Source: Spirosoma oryzae (GTDB taxonomy: Bacteria; Bacteroidota; Bacteroidia; Cytophagales; Spirosomataceae). Taken from it: DNA of 64,000 nucleotides. Below are positions 1 through 7,819 of this stretch, in pieces. How positions within the stretch are numbered: the stretch's first letter is position 1; each line of letters begins with the position of its first letter. Where the stretch lies: contig NZ_PVTE01000003.1 in NCBI RefSeq assembly GCF_003002825.1, positions 310,001 to 374,000 of the forward strand, given 5' to 3'. Made by a program: the position numbers and the translations under genes. A model generated the notes under the pieces. It saw only the letters and a program-made list of their open reading frames with translations, searched no databases and was not told where the DNA came from.

Positions 1-211
1 GCTGACGCAGATGCCGTGGACGCAGCTGGTCAATCAGAATGGGCAGACCTGGCGGAAACTGCCGGAAGCCGAGCGGCCTACTGATGCCGACGGCGCCATT
101 ACGCTGATGCTGGAGAAGCCCTCGGTCATTCGCCGGCCCCTGATCGAACAAAACGGGCGGGTCGTTGCGTTGGGTTTTTCAGGGGAGCAGTATACGGAGG
201 CTTTCCTGTAA
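1..211 (+). CDS. YffB/ArsC-Spx family reductase-like protein, C-terminal part
   Basis: The reading frame is open from the left edge, so only about the last 69 residues are present. The tail carries WRKLPEAER, then KPSVIRRPLIE and GFSGEQYTEAF. This matches the C-terminal half of the ArsC/Spx/YffB thioredoxin-fold family, where an [IV][KR]RP[LV] segment and a closing GFS..Y..F are typical, and it looks closest to YffB-type proteins. The catalytic N-terminal cysteine region lies outside the window, so true arsenate reductase activity cannot be judged. The stop codon TAA sits at 209-211. The next gene starts 13 bases later on the same strand, so the two may be cotranscribed. Confidence 0.75.
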   Translation, partial: LTQMPWTQLVNQNGQTWRKLPEAERPTDADGAITLMLEKPSVIRRPLIEQNGRVVALGFSGEQYTEAFL

Positions 212-224
212 CTTCCTCCTCGAC

Positions 225-608
225 ATGACCAAACGATTGCTGGATTCGCCGGAGGCCATTCGGCTGCTGGTGGATTCGTTCTACGAAAAAATACAGGTCG
301 ACCCGCTGCTGGCACCAATCTTTACCGACGTCGCGCAGGTCGACTGGGCGCATCACCTGCCCAAGATGTACGCCTTCTGGGAAAACATCATTCTGGGTAA
401 CAACGTCTACCACGGTCATCCCTTCCGCCCGCACCTGCTTGTCAACCAGAAGCACACCTTGCGGGTCGAGCATTTCGAGCGGTGGCTTCAGCTGTTCACC
501 CAGACCCTGACCGAGCGTTTCGAAGGCCAGACCGCCGACGATGTCCGGCTACGCGCCACGCAGATCGCCGTCGTCTGGAATCAGAAGCTGGCCTATTTGA
601 ATGGGTAG
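225..608 (+). CDS. Group III truncated haemoglobin
   Basis: A 127-residue protein of the truncated globin family. It opens MTKRLLDSPEAIRLLVDSFY and contains PLLAPIF and a KMYAFWENIILG segment, a pattern typical of group III (TrHbP) globins, with a histidine-rich HGHPFRPH stretch around the expected haem pocket. Such proteins bind haem and are linked to oxygen or nitric oxide chemistry in the cytoplasm; the ligand here is not known. The ATG at 225 is preferred over upstream in-frame starts that overlap the previous gene, because homologues begin at this point. It follows the YffB-like gene by 13 bases. Downstream lies a copy of the TTTACGG palindrome that separates it from the convergent DUF4197 gene. 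Confidence 0.85.
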   Translation: MTKRLLDSPEAIRLLVDSFYEKIQVDPLLAPIFTDVAQVDWAHHLPKMYAFWENIILGNNVYHGHPFRPHLLVNQKHTLRVEHFERWLQLFTQTLTERFEGQTADDVRLRATQIAVVWNQKLAYLNG

Positions 609-684
609 TCAGTTTACGGTATGCAGTTTACAGTTTGGTCTACTTATGCGACGCAGGCCGTAAACTGAATACCGTAAACCGAAA
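609..684. repeat. TTTACGG-type intergenic inverted repeat, copy 1
   Basis: The left arm around 611-633 reads AGTTTACGGTATGCAGTTTA and the right arm around 658-682 is roughly its reverse complement, with TAAACTGAATACCGTAAACC. It lies exactly between two convergent genes. Related elements occur near 2808, 20537, 55515, 61066 and 62633, all between genes. An RNA copy would fold into an imperfect hairpin and could act as a bidirectional terminator. Confidence 0.75.
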
Positions 685-1449
685 TTATTGTCGCCCGAAC
701 ACCCGTTTCAGCAACTCCGTAACGCGGGCGGCCGGGTTTTCGCGGATCTTTTTCTCTTCCTGGGCGACCAGCAAAAACAGCCCGTCGACGGCTTTGTTAG
801 TGGCGTACTGCGTCAGGTCGGGGTTAACTTTCTGCACGAATGGCAGGCGGTTATAGGTGTTTACCAGATCGCCGTAGTAGCGGGTAGCGCTGTTCAGCTT
901 GAGTGTACTATCGACGATGGGTGTGAATTGCGACACTAGTTCCTGACCCGACGTCCGGCGAAGATAGGCCGTAGCCGCCGTATCGGACCCGCGCAGAATA
1001 CCCACCGCATCCTGAATGCTCATCGACGTGATGGCTTTGACGAATACGGGCTTTGCTTTCTTGGCAGCATCTTCGGCGGCCCGGTTCAGCGACAGTTCGA
1101 ACTTGTCGACCTGCGCGCCCAGGCCAATCTGCCGGAGCCGGGTCGCTACTTTCTGCGCTTCGGGCGGGAACGCCAGCCGAATCAGCGCGTTACCGAAAAA
1201 GCCATTCGTTGCCGATGCCTGATCGGCCCCTTTGCTGATACCGATGCGTAAGGCCTCTTTCAGCCCCGACGCGATTTCGTTGCTGCTCAACCCACCGATT
1301 GACGCTGAACTTCCGCCCGTAACCTGATCAAGTATCTGTCCGAAGATACCGCGCTTGGCCGGTTGCTGTGTTTTCGACGAATCCTGGGCCAGCGCGGGCG
1401 TTACGAAAAGCGGGGTCAGGCAAACAGCCAGACAAATCATCTTGTTCAT
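685..1449 (-). CDS. DUF4197 domain-containing secreted protein
   Basis: A 254-residue protein with a Sec signal peptide (MNKMICLAVCLTPLFVTPALA, cleavage near residue 21) and then a DUF4197 domain over most of the rest. Family hallmarks are GLSSNEIASGLKEALRIG, a F..NALIRLAFP segment and a C-terminal VDGLFLLVAQEE helix followed by R.NP..R.T.LLK..F. The function of the family is unknown; it is exported, presumably periplasmic. It is divergent from cinA and convergent with the globin gene, so it is probably monocistronic. Confidence 0.85.
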   Translation of the reverse strand: MNKMICLAVCLTPLFVTPALAQDSSKTQQPAKRGIFGQILDQVTGGSSASIGGLSSNEIASGLKEALRIGISKGADQASATNGFFGNALIRLAFPPEAQKVATRLRQIGLGAQVDKFELSLNRAAEDAAKKAKPVFVKAITSMSIQDAVGILRGSDTAATAYLRRTSGQELVSQFTPIVDSTLKLNSATRYYGDLVNTYNRLPFVQKVNPDLTQYATNKAVDGLFLLVAQEEKKIRENPAARVTELLKRVFGRQ

Positions 1450-1467
1450 GTACTTAGGTGTTTTGTG

Positions 1468-1475
1468 TACTTTTG
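1468..1475 (+). promoter_or_regulatory. Candidate Bacteroidota -7 promoter element for cinA
   Basis: The octamer TACTTTTG matches the Bacteroidota -7 consensus TAnnTTTG. A possible -33 TTG lies at 1442-1444. The element is about 80 bases upstream of the cinA start on the same strand. Confidence 0.5.
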
Positions 1476-1556
1476 ACCGCCCAACCGGCGGAACGTTTAA
1501 TCTATTTTTCGTCAGTTGACCGACTTCGTTAAGTCGGCAGCGGCACTCTATATAGT

Positions 1557-2807
1557 ATGACCAACTCCATCAGCGCCGAAGTAGTTACCATCGGCGACGA
1601 AATTCTCTTCGGTCAGATTACCGATACCAACACCCAGTGGATCGGCACCGAACTGACAAACATCGGCATCCGGGTCGTTCGTAAGTCGTCGGTTGGCGAT
1701 CAGGCAAGCGCTATTCTGGCTGTTCTCCGCGAAGCGCACGACCGAGCTAACGTCATCATCATCACGGGCGGACTGGGGCCGACGAAAGACGACATCACCA
1801 AGAAAACGCTCTGCGATTATTTTGGGGTAGGTATGGTCCGCAACGAAACGGCCCTGGCTGTCGTGACCGGTTTTTTTGAGAAACGGGGTCGCCCCATGAC
1901 GGATCTGAACCGGGGCCAGGCCGACCTGCCTGCCAATGCCGTGTATATCCAGAACGACTGGGGAACGGCTCCCGGCATGTGGTTTGAGCACGACGGCCGG
2001 GTGTATGTATCGTTGCCAGGTGTTCCATTCGAGATGAAAAATCTGATGACGCACCGGATTCTGCCGAAGCTACAGGCGCATTTTAACCCGCCGATCATCA
2101 AGCACAAGATGATCCTGACGGCGGGCATTGGCGAGTCGTTTCTGGCCGAGCGAATCGAAGCCTGGGAAGACGCGCTCCCCCCGCACATTCGGCTGGCGTA
2201 CCTGCCCAGTTTCGGTGGGGTGAGGCTTCGGCTTACCGCAACCGGCACCGACGATGCCTTGCTAAGTCGCGAACTCAATCAGCAGGTAGCCAGCGTTCTG
2301 CCAATCATTGAGCAGTACGTCTATGGCTACGATGACGACACGCTGGAACGTATCGTTGGTCAGTTGCTGAACGCCAAACAATGGACGCTCGGTATAGCCG
2401 AGAGTTGCACCGGAGGGGCTGTCTCGGCCCGGATCACCAGTGTGCCCGGCTCGTCGGCTTATTTTCAGGGAAGCGTTGTCAGCTACAGCAACGATGTCAA
2501 GGTCAGCCAGCTCGGGGTATCGCCCGACACGCTGGCAACCGTTGGGGCCGTTAGCGAAGAAACGATCCGACAAATGGCCGAGGGCGTAGGCAAGGCGCTA
2601 AACACCGACGTTGGTATCGCGACCAGCGGCATTGCCGGCCCCGACGGCGGCACACCCGACAAACCCGTCGGCACCATCTGGATTGCGGTGGCGACACCAG
2701 CCGAAACCCGTACCCGTCTGCTGACGCTGAGTCAGTACCGCGACCAAAATATTCAGCTAACGACTACCTATCTGTTAAACCTCCTGCGCGAGCAGTTGGA
2801 AAAATAG
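1557..2807 (+). CDS. cinA: CinA family protein, nicotinamide-nucleotide amidase
   Basis: A full-length 416-residue CinA. The N-terminal half is a MoaB/MogA-like molybdopterin-binding domain (EVVTIGDEILFGQITDTN near residues 7-24, then ITGGLGPTKDD near 70-80). The C-terminal amidase domain begins around residue 275 with IAESCTGG and continues through SYSNDVKVSQLGV, GAVSEETI and TSGIAGPDGGTPDKPVGT. The C-terminal domain of this family deamidates nicotinamide mononucleotide to nicotinate mononucleotide in pyridine-nucleotide salvage, and the N-terminal domain of related proteins is an ADP-ribose pyrophosphatase. It is followed by a TTTACGG palindrome and the E2 gene on the same strand. No obvious defects. 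Confidence 0.93.
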   Translation: MTNSISAEVVTIGDEILFGQITDTNTQWIGTELTNIGIRVVRKSSVGDQASAILAVLREAHDRANVIIITGGLGPTKDDITKKTLCDYFGVGMVRNETALAVVTGFFEKRGRPMTDLNRGQADLPANAVYIQNDWGTAPGMWFEHDGRVYVSLPGVPFEMKNLMTHRILPKLQAHFNPPIIKHKMILTAGIGESFLAERIEAWEDALPPHIRLAYLPSFGGVRLRLTATGTDDALLSRELNQQVASVLPIIEQYVYGYDDDTLERIVGQLLNAKQWTLGIAESCTGGAVSARITSVPGSSAYFQGSVVSYSNDVKVSQLGVSPDTLATVGAVSEETIRQMAEGVGKALNTDVGIATSGIAGPDGGTPDKPVGTIWIAVATPAETRTRLLTLSQYRDQNIQLTTTYLLNLLREQLEK

Positions 2808-2880
2808 TATACCGTTTTCGGTATACGGTTTAAAGAACTAGCGACCGAAAACCGTATACTGAAAACCGAAAACCCTTCAT
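2808..2880. repeat. TTTACGG-type intergenic inverted repeat, copy 2
   Basis: The left arm near 2809-2832 reads TACCGTTTTCGGTATACGGT and the right arm near 2845-2874 carries CCGAAAACCGTATACTGAAA. It sits between cinA and the E2 gene, both on the plus strand, and ends just before the E2 start at 2883. It has the same building blocks as the copies near 609 and 20537. Confidence 0.75.
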
Positions 2881-2882
2881 CT

Positions 2883-4361
2883 ATGCTTACTGAAATGGTG
2901 ATGCCCAAAATGGGCGAGAGTATTATGGAATGTACGGTTATTTCGTGGCTGAAACAGCCCGGTGACCGGATCGAAGTCGATGAATCGCTGCTGGAAGTGG
3001 CTACGGACAAGGTAGATACAGAAGTACCAGCCTCCTATAACGGCATTCTGCGCGAACTGCTCGTCAACGATGGCGATGTGGTAGCCGTCGGCGCCCCAAT
3101 TGCGCGTATCGAAGTCAGTGAGGGAGCAGCCGTCGACAAAACTCCCCCCGCCGATCAGCCCGAATCACCGGATCAAGCGCCGGTCGGTATTGGCGACGTT
3201 GCCAAACCGGACGTAGACAACGGCCCTGATCCCACCCAGCCCGTAGCGGCCGGACCAACCAGCGAATCAATGGATGAGATAGCCGAGTCAGCGCGGGAAA
3301 TGGAAGCGTCTATTTCGGCCATGAGCAGCCGGCCATCCCCGGTAGAAAAAGCGGTAGCTGCTTCCCCTACCCGCCTGGCCGACGACGCCCCCCTGTTTAC
3401 CGACCGGTTTTATTCGCCGTTGGTGCTGAACATTGCCCGGGAAGAAAACGTATCGCGCGATGAACTCGATCGGATTCCGGGATCGGGCGCAGAAAACCGG
3501 GTGACGAAAAAAGATATTCTGGCGTATGTGCTGGAACGGGCCGAAGGGCCGGCCCCGGCGGCTACGCCCAAGCCAGCCGCTGATTCGAGATCGGCCCAAG
3601 CCCCCACAGCACCCAAACCGACTCCCACCCCGGCAGTCAATGGTTCAGTGAGCGGCCAGAATGACCTGATTCAGATGGACCGGATGCGGAAGATGATTGC
3701 GCAACGAATGATCGAATCGAAGCAAACGTCGCCCCACGTCAGCTCGTTTGTCGAAGCCGATCTGACAAACGTTGTCGAGTGGCGCAATCGGGTCAAAGAC
3801 TCGTTTAAAAAGCAGACGGGCGAAAACATCACGTACACGCCTATTCTGGTCGACGCGGTGGTAAAGGCGATTCGTGACTTCCCGATGATCAACGTATCGG
3901 TTGAAGGCGATAGCATCCGGGTCAAGAAAGCCATCAACATCGGTTTGGCTGTGGCGCTACCGAATGGCAACCTGATCGTGCCAGTTATCCATGATGCAGG
4001 TCAGTACAACCTGATTGGTCTGACTACGAAAGTCAACGATCTGACCAAGCGTGCCCGAGAAAACAAGCTTACCGCCGACGATCTGGCGGGGGGTACGTAC
4101 ACAATTTCCAACATCGGTACGTTCGGTAACCTGATGGGCACACCGATCATCGTACAACCCCAGGTGGCGATCATGGCGTTTGGCGCTATCGTCAAGAAAC
4201 CGGCCGTTATCGAAACTCCACAGGGTGATTTTATCGGTATCCGGCAACTAATGTTTCTCTCGCACTCCTACGATCACCGCGTCGTCGACGGGTCGCTGGG
4301 TGGTCAGTTCGTCCGCCGGGTCGCCGATTATCTGGAGCAATTCAACCCTGAATCATTCTGA
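2883..4361 (+). CDS. Dihydrolipoamide acyltransferase (E2) of a 2-oxoacid dehydrogenase complex
   Basis: A 492-residue E2 core subunit with three recognisable parts. The N-terminal lipoyl domain spans about residues 1-80, with the lipoylated lysine at K43 in EVATDKVDTEVPA. A Pro/Ala-rich linker leads to a peripheral-subunit (E3-binding) domain near 178-217, with SPLVLNIAREENVS and GAENRVTKKDI. The C-terminal acyltransferase domain (about 262-492) carries the active-site DHRVVDG at 464-470. The enzyme transfers an acyl group from lipoamide to CoA. A single lipoyl domain and the sequence style fit branched-chain or 2-oxoglutarate E2s rather than pyruvate E2, but the substrate cannot be fixed from sequence, and E1 and E3 genes are not nearby. 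Its TGA stop (4359-4361) is also the first three bases of a downstream repeat unit. Confidence 0.9.
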   Translation: MLTEMVMPKMGESIMECTVISWLKQPGDRIEVDESLLEVATDKVDTEVPASYNGILRELLVNDGDVVAVGAPIARIEVSEGAAVDKTPPADQPESPDQAPVGIGDVAKPDVDNGPDPTQPVAAGPTSESMDEIAESAREMEASISAMSSRPSPVEKAVAASPTRLADDAPLFTDRFYSPLVLNIAREENVSRDELDRIPGSGAENRVTKKDILAYVLERAEGPAPAATPKPAADSRSAQAPTAPKPTPTPAVNGSVSGQNDLIQMDRMRKMIAQRMIESKQTSPHVSSFVEADLTNVVEWRNRVKDSFKKQTGENITYTPILVDAVVKAIRDFPMINVSVEGDSIRVKKAINIGLAVALPNGNLIVPVIHDAGQYNLIGLTTKVNDLTKRARENKLTADDLAGGTYTISNIGTFGNLMGTPIIVQPQVAIMAFGAIVKKPAVIETPQGDFIGIRQLMFLSHSYDHRVVDGSLGGQFVRRVADYLEQFNPESF

Positions 4362-4564
4362 ACTGTGATTATCGCGGATTGATTTGATTGCGCTGATTGA
4401 ATAATCACGGTTAATCAGTGTAATCAGCGAGAAGAATCATAGCCCATCAGTGTAATCAGCGACAATCACAGTTCAAGACTACGATTCGCGTGATTGATAT
4501 GATTGCGTTGATTTCAGCGAGAATAATCACAGCCCATCAGCGAAATCAGACGAATCACAGTTCA
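4359..4564. repeat. TGAACTGTGATT...AATCACAGTTCA repeat array, left (2 units)
   Basis: Two units, about 4359-4475 and 4476-4564. Unit 1 begins TGAACTGTGATT and both units end AATCACAGTTCA, which is its reverse complement. The interior is built from degenerate ATCAGCG/TGATTGA-like motifs. The first unit overlaps the stop codon of the E2 gene. Three more units lie on the other side of the nucleotidase gene (5167-5447). Confidence 0.8.
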
Positions 4565-4597
4565 AGACTCAAGACAATCATCACTACAACTCAAACT

Positions 4598-5125
4598 ATG
4601 AAACAACGTATTGCCATCGATATGGACGACGTCATGGCCGACACACACGCCAAATTTGTTCGTTTGTATCTGGAAGGCGAAACAGCCCGCTACACGCTGG
4701 AGGAGCTGAAAGAAAAATCGTTTCACGAACTATTCGACGAAGACGAGTACGCAGCGATTTCGAACCGGGTCTACGAGGTCGGCTTCTTCCGCGACATTCC
4801 CGTTATGGACGGCGCGCAGGACGTTATCGCGGATTTGATGACCAAGTATGACATATTCATCGCCACAGCTGCCCAGGAGTTCCCAAACTCCCTCCGCGAG
4901 AAATGGGATTGGCTTCAGGAGCATTTCCCGGCCATTTCCTGGCGTAACTACGTGTTCCTGGGCGACAAGAGCGTGCTGAACACAGCGTACCTAATCGATG
5001 ACTTACCGCGCAACCTCCGTACGTTCGACGGTGAAGGACTTCTGTTCGACGCGCTGCATAACCGCGACGACACCGAGTTTAGACGCATGCGCTCGTGGCA
5101 GGACATCGCTAAAGCACTGCTGTAG
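4598..5125 (+). CDS. 5'(3')-deoxyribonucleotidase-like HAD hydrolase
   Basis: A 175-residue HAD-superfamily protein. Motif I is DMDDVMADT at residues 8-16, with nucleophile D8 and acid/base D10; motif II is likely the Thr/Ala pair in IFIATAA; motif III/IV is FLGDKS followed by LIDDLPRNL. This layout matches the bacterial 5'(3')-deoxyribonucleotidase (NT5C) family, which dephosphorylates deoxynucleoside monophosphates in the cytoplasm. The start at ATG 4598 is chosen because the open frame upstream (from 4490) is made of intergenic repeat sequence. The gene is isolated, with repeat arrays on both sides. Confidence 0.85.
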   Translation: MKQRIAIDMDDVMADTHAKFVRLYLEGETARYTLEELKEKSFHELFDEDEYAAISNRVYEVGFFRDIPVMDGAQDVIADLMTKYDIFIATAAQEFPNSLREKWDWLQEHFPAISWRNYVFLGDKSVLNTAYLIDDLPRNLRTFDGEGLLFDALHNRDDTEFRRMRSWQDIAKALL

Positions 5126-5166
5126 GTCTGTGTCCTGAACCGCCGGGCGGCCCCGTGTGATTGTCT

Positions 5167-5447
5167 TGAACTGTGATTATCGCTGATTACGCTGATAGAC
5201 TATGATTCTTCTCGCTGAAATCAACGCAATCAAATCAATCAGACGGATCATAGTTCAGACAATCTTGAACTGTGATTATCGCTGATTACGCTGATAGACT
5301 ATGATTCTTCAATCAGGCAAATCAATTGATCACGCGAATCACAGTTCAGACAATCTTGAACTGTAATTATCGCTGATCGCACTGATTAACTGCGATTTTT
5401 CTCCCGGAAATCAACGCAATCAAATCAATCAAAAAAATCACAGTTCA
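5167..5447. repeat. TGAACTGTGATT...AATCACAGTTCA repeat array, right (3 units)
   Basis: Three tandem units at about 5167-5265, 5266-5356 and 5357-5447. Each opens TTGAACTGT[GA]ATTATCGC and closes with ATCA[CT]AGTTCA, so each unit is an imperfect palindrome of 91-99 bases. Interior stretches such as ATCAACGCAATCAAATCAAT recur. This, with the terminator after it, fills the stretch between the nucleotidase and desaturase genes; no gene is visible there. Confidence 0.8.
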
Positions 5448-5451
5448 AAAC

Positions 5452-5487
5452 AAAATGGGGTACCTGATTAATCAGGCACCCCATTTT
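5452..5487. terminator. Bidirectional hairpin terminator between nucleotidase and desaturase genes
   Basis: AAAATGGGG and CCCCATTTT form the outer stem, with an inner CCTGATTAATCAGG palindrome. The A-run on one side and T-run on the other suit termination in both directions between these convergent genes. Confidence 0.75.
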
Positions 5488-5514
5488 CATATGCGTTGTA
5501 CGTTGTATCAGCGG

Positions 5515-6324
5515 TTACGCTTCGACTTTTTCTTCGACGCGCCGATCATGACCTACTTCCTGCTGTGCTTTTTTCGCTTCAGCCGATGGACGCAGGCGGA
5601 CAATATGCAGTTTGTGTAGCAGCGTGATCACCGGATAGGTCGGGTCGAATTCGAACCACTTCGCACCGAAGTTAGCCGCATTGGGACGCTTGTGGTGGTT
5701 GTTCTGGAACAGCTCACCCATCATCACCACATCGAGAATCAGCGAGTTTTTCGATTGATCCTGGTTGTCGAAGTTCGAGTAACCGTATTTGTGACCACTC
5801 CAGTTGATGATCGCACCGTGCACGGGTCCCATCACGAAGTGAACCGGCAGCAGGAAGAAGAACGCCCAGTGCATGTCCAGATAAATGAACGCGAAAATGT
5901 AGAACAGGCTGTAAACAACGCCCCAGGCAGCACGCGAAAACCACGAATCCCCCACTTTCTCGATGAACGACCATTCGGGGTAATTACGGTCGAACTGACG
6001 TTCGACAACCTGCCGACGGTGCAGTACGGCGTTGTAAATATCTTTCGTCTTCCACATCATCGTGAAGATGTTTTTCGTGTGGTGGGGCGAATGCGGATCA
6101 CGCTCGGTATCGCTGAAGGCGTGGTGCATCCGGTGCAGTACCGCATACGCCCGTGGGCTCAGGTATGACGATCCCTGGGAGATGTAGGTTAAGGCGTAAA
6201 AGAAGCGCTCCCAGAATTTGCTCATCGAAAACATCTTGTGCGCCGAATAGCGGTGCAAGAAGAATGTCTGACAGAACAGCGACAGGTACCAGTGAGCAAC
6301 AAAAGCGATTAAAACGTAAATCAC
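5515..6324 (-). CDS. Membrane fatty acid (acyl-CoA type) desaturase
   Basis: A 269-residue integral membrane di-iron desaturase. The three histidine boxes are visible: HRYSAH at 24-29, HRMHH at 64-68 and NNHHKRP at 208-214. Hydrophobic segments lie near residues 1-20, 133-150 and 152-175. The family inserts a cis double bond into acyl chains and adjusts membrane fluidity. The arrangement matches stearoyl-CoA delta-9-like desaturases, but regiospecificity cannot be read from sequence. The C-terminus is a charged, coiled tail rich in Glu and Lys. It is transcribed alone: a candidate promoter lies just upstream and a strong hairpin downstream. Confidence 0.9.
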   Translation of the reverse strand: MIYVLIAFVAHWYLSLFCQTFFLHRYSAHKMFSMSKFWERFFYALTYISQGSSYLSPRAYAVLHRMHHAFSDTERDPHSPHHTKNIFTMMWKTKDIYNAVLHRRQVVERQFDRNYPEWSFIEKVGDSWFSRAAWGVVYSLFYIFAFIYLDMHWAFFFLLPVHFVMGPVHGAIINWSGHKYGYSNFDNQDQSKNSLILDVVMMGELFQNNHHKRPNAANFGAKWFEFDPTYPVITLLHKLHIVRLRPSAEAKKAQQEVGHDRRVEEKVEA

Positions 6325-6375
6325 GAGAACGATTGGTTATAGTGGCTAAGCACGGAGCAACTATGAATACTCCTA

Positions 6376-6383
6376 CAAAACTA
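6376..6383 (-). promoter_or_regulatory. Candidate -7 promoter element for the desaturase gene
   Basis: Read on the minus strand the octamer is TAGTTTTG, a full match to TAnnTTTG. It lies 52 bases upstream of the desaturase ATG. No clear -33 element was seen. Confidence 0.45.
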
Positions 6384-6430
6384 ACGTAATTTTAGGCTAT
6401 TTAGACTCGTTCCTAAAAATAATACTGTAG

Positions 6431-7093
6431 TCAATTTACAGTGGTAGCGTACTGTAACAGGTTGGCACCCATGCGCAACGCCTGTTGCCGAATGGGCTCC
6501 GGGTCATTGTAAACGCTCTGATCCTCCCAGCCGTTCCCCAGATCGCATTCGTAGCTGTAAAAGCAGACCAGCCGCCCCTGATAAATAAGGCCGAACCCCT
6601 GCGGAGATTTACCGTCATGCTCATGCACCTTAGGCAACCCGGTCGCAAATTTGAACCGCTGCTGGTAGACGGGGTGATTGAACGGCAGCTCGACAAAGTT
6701 AAGTTCGGGAAAGACCTTTTTCATTTCCCGCCGGATGAATTTATCCATGCCATAGTTGTCGTCGACATGCAGAAAACCGCCCGACATCAGGTACCGGCGC
6801 ATGTTCTGTACATCGGCATCGCTGAACGTTACGTTGCCGTGACCAGTCATGTGCACAAAGGGGTAACTAAACAGGTCAGGACTGCCGGGCTCGACAATGT
6901 CTTCCTCCGGGAAAATGTTCATCCGCAGGTTGGCATTGGCGAATTTAATCAGGTTGGGCAGCGATGTTTTGTTGGCGTACCAGTCGCCCCCGCCGTTGTA
7001 TTTCAGCTTAGCGATCTTATACGCGTACTGCTGCCCATACGACAACTGAAGCACGGCCGTCAGACCAAGCAGGGTGAACAGTATTCGTTTCAT
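6431..7093 (-). CDS. DUF4159 domain-containing exported protein
   Basis: A 220-residue protein with a signal peptide (MKRILFTLLGLTAVLQLSYG) followed by a DUF4159 domain covering the rest. Typical family features include YNGGGDWYAN, FVHMTGHGN, the GGFLHVDDNYGMD segment and a YSYECDLGNGWED stretch near the end. The fold is thought to be related to glutamine-amidotransferase-like (ThuA) domains; no activity is established. Its ATG overlaps the stop of rsmE in an ATGA arrangement, which implies translational coupling. In many bacteria DUF4159 is found with MoxR and VWA proteins, and here it closes a moxR / VWA / rsmE run. Confidence 0.88.
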   Translation of the reverse strand: MKRILFTLLGLTAVLQLSYGQQYAYKIAKLKYNGGGDWYANKTSLPNLIKFANANLRMNIFPEEDIVEPGSPDLFSYPFVHMTGHGNVTFSDADVQNMRRYLMSGGFLHVDDNYGMDKFIRREMKKVFPELNFVELPFNHPVYQQRFKFATGLPKVHEHDGKSPQGFGLIYQGRLVCFYSYECDLGNGWEDQSVYNDPEPIRQQALRMGANLLQYATTVN

Positions 7094-7788
7094 TGGTTCA
7101 AAAAGTTGAGGTACTGACAGGCGGTCAGCGCGGCTGTTTCGGTACGCAGTCGCGTATTACCCAGCGTCACCATACGAAAACCAGCATCGAGTGCCTGTTG
7201 TAATTCATTAGTTGAGAAATCTCCCTCCGGTCCGATCAGCACGGCATAGTGCCCTCCCGGCATAGCCACTTTTGCCAGGCCAACGGGCGGTTCGTTGTCG
7301 GGCAGATGCGCGATAAACCGCTGCTCCTCGCTTACGCTCTTCAGCAATTCGCCGAACGAAACCGGTTCGTCGAGCTGCGGCAGGTACGTTTGCAGGGACT
7401 GCTTCATGGCAGCTACCGCAATTTTTTCCAGCCGGTCAGTCTTCAGATGACGTCGTTCGGAGTGCTGCCCGAAAAAGAAACTGATCCGCTCGATGCCGAC
7501 CTCCACTGCCTTCTCCACGAACCATTCGATACGATCCGGGCTTTTGGTTGGCGCTACGCATACACGCACCGAGAACGGGCGGGCAGCTGCCGCCTGAACA
7601 GATAAAACCCGGAACGTACACCGACGCGGATCAGTCGCAGTAATAACGGCAGAATACGCGTTTCCTTGCCCATCCGTGACAGTTATCGGATCGCCGTTGT
7701 TCAGGCGAAGTGTCTTGACGGCATGACGCGATTCGTCTTCGGGCAGGAAGAGCGCGTCGGGTAATTCGGGCTGATAAAACAAATGCAT
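7090..7788 (-). CDS. rsmE: 16S rRNA (uracil-1498-N3)-methyltransferase
   Basis: A 232-residue SPOUT-class methyltransferase. The N-terminal PUA-like part starts MHLFYQPEL and includes ESRHAVKTLRL. The C-terminal knot domain carries LIGPEGDFSTNEL and LGNTRLRTETAALTA, the SAM-binding trefoil-knot signature of RsmE. It methylates U1498 of 16S rRNA in the 30S subunit. The ATG at 7788 is preferred over an in-frame start at 7830, which would add a non-homologous MMGRSPDRRTFAER extension and overlap the VWA gene. The stop overlaps the next gene by ATGA. Confidence 0.93.
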   Translation of the reverse strand: MHLFYQPELPDALFLPEDESRHAVKTLRLNNGDPITVTDGQGNAYSAVITATDPRRCTFRVLSVQAAAARPFSVRVCVAPTKSPDRIEWFVEKAVEVGIERISFFFGQHSERRHLKTDRLEKIAVAAMKQSLQTYLPQLDEPVSFGELLKSVSEEQRFIAHLPDNEPPVGLAKVAMPGGHYAVLIGPEGDFSTNELQQALDAGFRMVTLGNTRLRTETAALTACQYLNFLNQ

Positions 7789-7819
7789 ACGTTCGGCAAA
7801 GGTACGTCTGTCGGGCGAC

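Noticed and set aside
5167-5447. Possible CRISPR array (regularly spaced repeats)
   Set aside because: The units are imperfect palindromes of about 91-99 bases with degenerate interiors. There are no unique spacers of even length and no cas genes.
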